DNA of 64,000 nt from Eubacterium sp. An11 (GTDB lineage Bacteria > Bacillota > Clostridia > Lachnospirales > Lachnospiraceae): assembly GCF_002161065.1 (NCBI RefSeq), contig NZ_NFLV01000011.1, forward strand, positions 55,858-119,857. The letters run 5' to 3'. How positions within the stretch are numbered: position 1 is the first letter of the stretch; the number at the start of each line of letters is the position of its first letter. Shown piece by piece: positions 62,121 to 64,000 of this stretch. The notes under the pieces were generated by a model that saw nothing but the letters and a program-made list of their open reading frames with translations, did no database searches and was not told the origin of the DNA. Position numbers and translations under genes: made by a program.

Positions 62121-62262
62121 GAATATACCTCCTGTATCTGCAAAGATTTTGTCAGGACAGAGAAAGCGGAAGCGCTCTATCCTGCCTGTTATTTTATCAC
62201 AGCAGATTTGCTTTGCAAACAGATTTATCATGCAGGAGAGAGCCGAATGGGGGAAGAAAAAT

Positions 62263-63537
62263 ATGAATACATTATTTGATTGTCTGAAAAAAGGAACGTC
62301 TCCGGAGCGGGTGGTTGCCTTCGCTAAGGAGTATCTCACGGAGGAAGGTTTTGAAGAACTGTATTACGATCGTCTGTTTGCGCCGAAGCTTGGCGGGCGG
62401 TACTTCATCACGCCGTTTCCTGACGTACTCTTTGCTTTTACCATGGGGCGCAAGAGGGCGTACATTCAGCCGGTGCGAATGGCCTTTGCCCATGTGGATC
62501 AGCCCTGTTTCAAAGTAAAGGCGAGACCGGAATTTCGCAGCATGGAAAGCGATATGCTGAATGTGGAGGTCTACGGAGGTATGATGGACCACACCTGGTT
62601 TGACCGCCCTCTGGGACTGGCAGGAACCGCAGCGCTCAAAGGAGAAGATATTTTCCGGCCGAAGCTGGTGACCTATGACAGTGAACGACCGGTGGCCATC
62701 ATTCCCGGTATTGCCACTCATATGCAGAGGGATGCGGGTAACGGATGGAAGATTGACCGGCAGAGAGAGCTTATGCCGGTAACCGGTTTATCCGGTGCCG
62801 CCTGGACGGAGGGCTCTTTTGTGCATTTCATGGCGAAGGAGCTGGATGTGGATGATTCGGAGATTTTAAGCTATGATTTCAATCTTTATAATTACGATGA
62901 GCCGCAGCTGGTCGGCATCACAGAAGAACTGGTTTCAAGTCCGCGCCTGGACAATCTGGCTTCCGTCAGCGCTTTGCTGGAAGCGCTGGTGGAGGGAGAG
63001 CGCAGCAACGGGATAAATCTCATCGGTCTTTTCAACCACGAGGAAGTGGGAAGTTTTACCCGTTCCGGAGCAGACTCGGAACTGCTGACGGGGATTCTCA
63101 AGGGGATATTCCGTACCCTGGGCTGTGATGAGGAAATGTTCCGGGCATCCATGGCAGACAGCGTGTATCTCTCTGTAGATGGAGCCCACGGCGCGCATCC
63201 GAATTATCCGGACCGCTGTGATACCACCACCCGGGCTTATGTGGGCAAGGGAGTTGCCATCAAGGCCAGCGGAACATTCAAATACGCCACTGACGCGGCA
63301 GTGCAGGCCATCCTGCTGGGATTGTCCGAGAAATATGACGTTCCCCTGCAGATCATCAACGACCGGAACAATATCCGCGGTGGCAGCACCTTAGGGCCTA
63401 TGATCGGCTCCCACATCCCGATGCGGGGCTGCGATATCGGCATCCCTATGTGGGCCATGCACTCCGCCCGGGAGACCATGGCGCTTTCTGACTATGAAGC
63501 CCTCTGTCAGATTGTGACGGCGTTTTTTGTGAATTGA
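62263..63537 (+). CDS. M18 family aminopeptidase
   Basis: A 424-residue zinc aminopeptidase of the aspartyl aminopeptidase family. The first metal ligand motif, usually HTDSP, appears as FAHVDQPCFKVK. The others are clear: the bridging aspartate in SPRLDNLAS, the catalytic glutamates in LFNHEEVGS, and the C-terminal histidine in IPMWAMHSARE. GSTLGPMIGSH is also typical. I place the start at 62263 (MNTLFDCLKKGTSP), which matches the family N-terminus; ATG 62230 has a better ribosome binding site (none is strong) and would add 11 residues. Repeat copy 6 begins directly after the stop. Confidence 0.92.
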   Translation: MNTLFDCLKKGTSPERVVAFAKEYLTEEGFEELYYDRLFAPKLGGRYFITPFPDVLFAFTMGRKRAYIQPVRMAFAHVDQPCFKVKARPEFRSMESDMLNVEVYGGMMDHTWFDRPLGLAGTAALKGEDIFRPKLVTYDSERPVAIIPGIATHMQRDAGNGWKIDRQRELMPVTGLSGAAWTEGSFVHFMAKELDVDDSEILSYDFNLYNYDEPQLVGITEELVSSPRLDNLASVSALLEALVEGERSNGINLIGLFNHEEVGSFTRSGADSELLTGILKGIFRTLGCDEEMFRASMADSVYLSVDGAHGAHPNYPDRCDTTTRAYVGKGVAIKASGTFKYATDAAVQAILLGLSEKYDVPLQIINDRNNIRGGSTLGPMIGSHIPMRGCDIGIPMWAMHSARETMALSDYEALCQIVTAFFVN

Positions 63538-64000
63538 GATTTGTAAAGATGGCAACAGCTATCCGCTCAGACAGACAATGACGTGAGAACCCATACGGAT
63601 TCGCCCGGCTCGACCCTCAGTCGGACTGACCAGGGATATCGTTGTAAAATGACTATATCCGTCCTCCTTCACAGCTCGCGGTCGAAAGCCGTATGTGTCC
63701 AAAACGTCATCTGCCTGTTGAAAAGCCTTTGTTCCACTTTTACAAAAATCTTGTGCTACGTTGGCAAAACAGCAGGTTATGATTACAGACGAATCAGCGG
63801 ATGCCAAAATTTACAGTCGTGTCTGTCTGGCATGAACCAGCAGAGCAAGCTGCACAGGCAGCGCTTTTGTCGGTTTGAATCGTAAATCTCTATGCACGCA
63901 GACTGCATTTGGAGAAGACGAGGTATTGATATGGTTTGACGACGACTGTGAGCGCAGGCGTCTGATTTATATTGACGAAATACAGCCAGGTACCAGTCTG
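63538..64000 (+). repeat. three-hairpin dispersed repeat, copy 6 (cut by window end)
   Basis: It starts directly after the M18 stop codon. Arm A (about 63538-63755) and the first half of arm B are present. About 120 bases of arm B seen in copies 1, 3 and 5 are missing at a clean junction near 63881, where the CGGTTTGAATC segment joins GTAAATCTC of arm C. The window ends inside arm C. Confidence 0.88.

Noticed and set aside
1..64000. tRNA or rRNA genes
   Set aside because: I inspected the gaps and found no cloverleaf-like sequence with a CCA-proximal acceptor stem and T-loop, and no rRNA segments; a covariance-model tRNA scan would settle it.

Overview
This window looks like chromosome of a Lachnospiraceae-type member of the Clostridia. 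The evidence is the spc/alpha ribosomal operon with a small KOW RNA-binding protein between map and infA, the ecfA1-ecfA2-ecfT-truA-rplM-rpsI order, strong GGAGG ribosome binding sites throughout, and the anaerobe-type iron-sulfur gene set. The species cannot be named from the sequence alone.

Layout. 1-5.2 kb: map, KOW protein, infA, rpmJ, rpsM, rpsK, rpsD, rpoA, rplQ. 5.3-11.6 kb: ECF transporter energizing module, truA, a secreted protein, rplM-rpsI behind a promoter and attenuator. 11.9-19.3 kb: an accessory stretch with a Pit phosphate transporter and its DUF47 partner, dCMP deaminase, a chloramphenicol-acetyltransferase-like protein, a GNAT and several small unknowns. 19.5-22.8 kb, minus strand: asnS-asnA, and a flavin reductase-rubredoxin fusion. 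23.1-38.5 kb: a composite metallocluster locus (below). 38.7-53.6 kb: a hybrid histidine kinase, a 2270-residue leucine-rich-repeat surface protein with a MoxR / DUF58 / transglutaminase-fold trio, a cytidylate-kinase-like protein and galE. 53.6-63.5 kb: M24 and M18 peptidases, an SDR, degenerate LCP and WecG/TagA-like proteins, a CdaR-type regulator, an S41 protease and a DUF5721 protein.

The composite locus (about 23.06-38.5 kb) is the most interesting part. It encodes two separate nitrogenase-like sets: NifH1-NifD1-NifK1 and NifH2-NifD2-NifK2. Between them lies the complete route to the Fe(CN)2CO unit of [NiFe] hydrogenase (HypF, HypC, HypD, HypE), and a TM1266-type small protein and a HydE-like radical SAM protein are also present. 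No hydrogenase subunit, no HypA/HypB nickel-insertion gene, no HydF/HydG and no NifB/NifE/NifN is present in the window. NifK2 is fused in frame to a ThiF/TcdA-type E1 domain. The transcript starts with a leader of about 350 nt ending in a terminator-like hairpin that occupies the ribosome binding site of nifH1. My inference is that this is a dedicated redox complex whose cofactor is unusual; its substrate cannot be read from the sequence.

The second striking feature is a dispersed repeat of about 610-643 bp present six times (8.0, 14.3, 16.6, 25.6, 31.3 and 63.5 kb; the last runs off the window). It encodes no credible protein. It consists of three consecutive long imperfect hairpins (arms A, B and C), with ends reading GATTTGTAAA and TTTACAAATC. 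Copies differ by compensatory changes that keep the stems paired. Every copy starts within 7 bp of the stop codon of the preceding gene, and in three cases the element itself supplies the stop codon (protein tail -Asp-Leu-stop). Two copies sit inside the nitrogenase-like/hyp locus.
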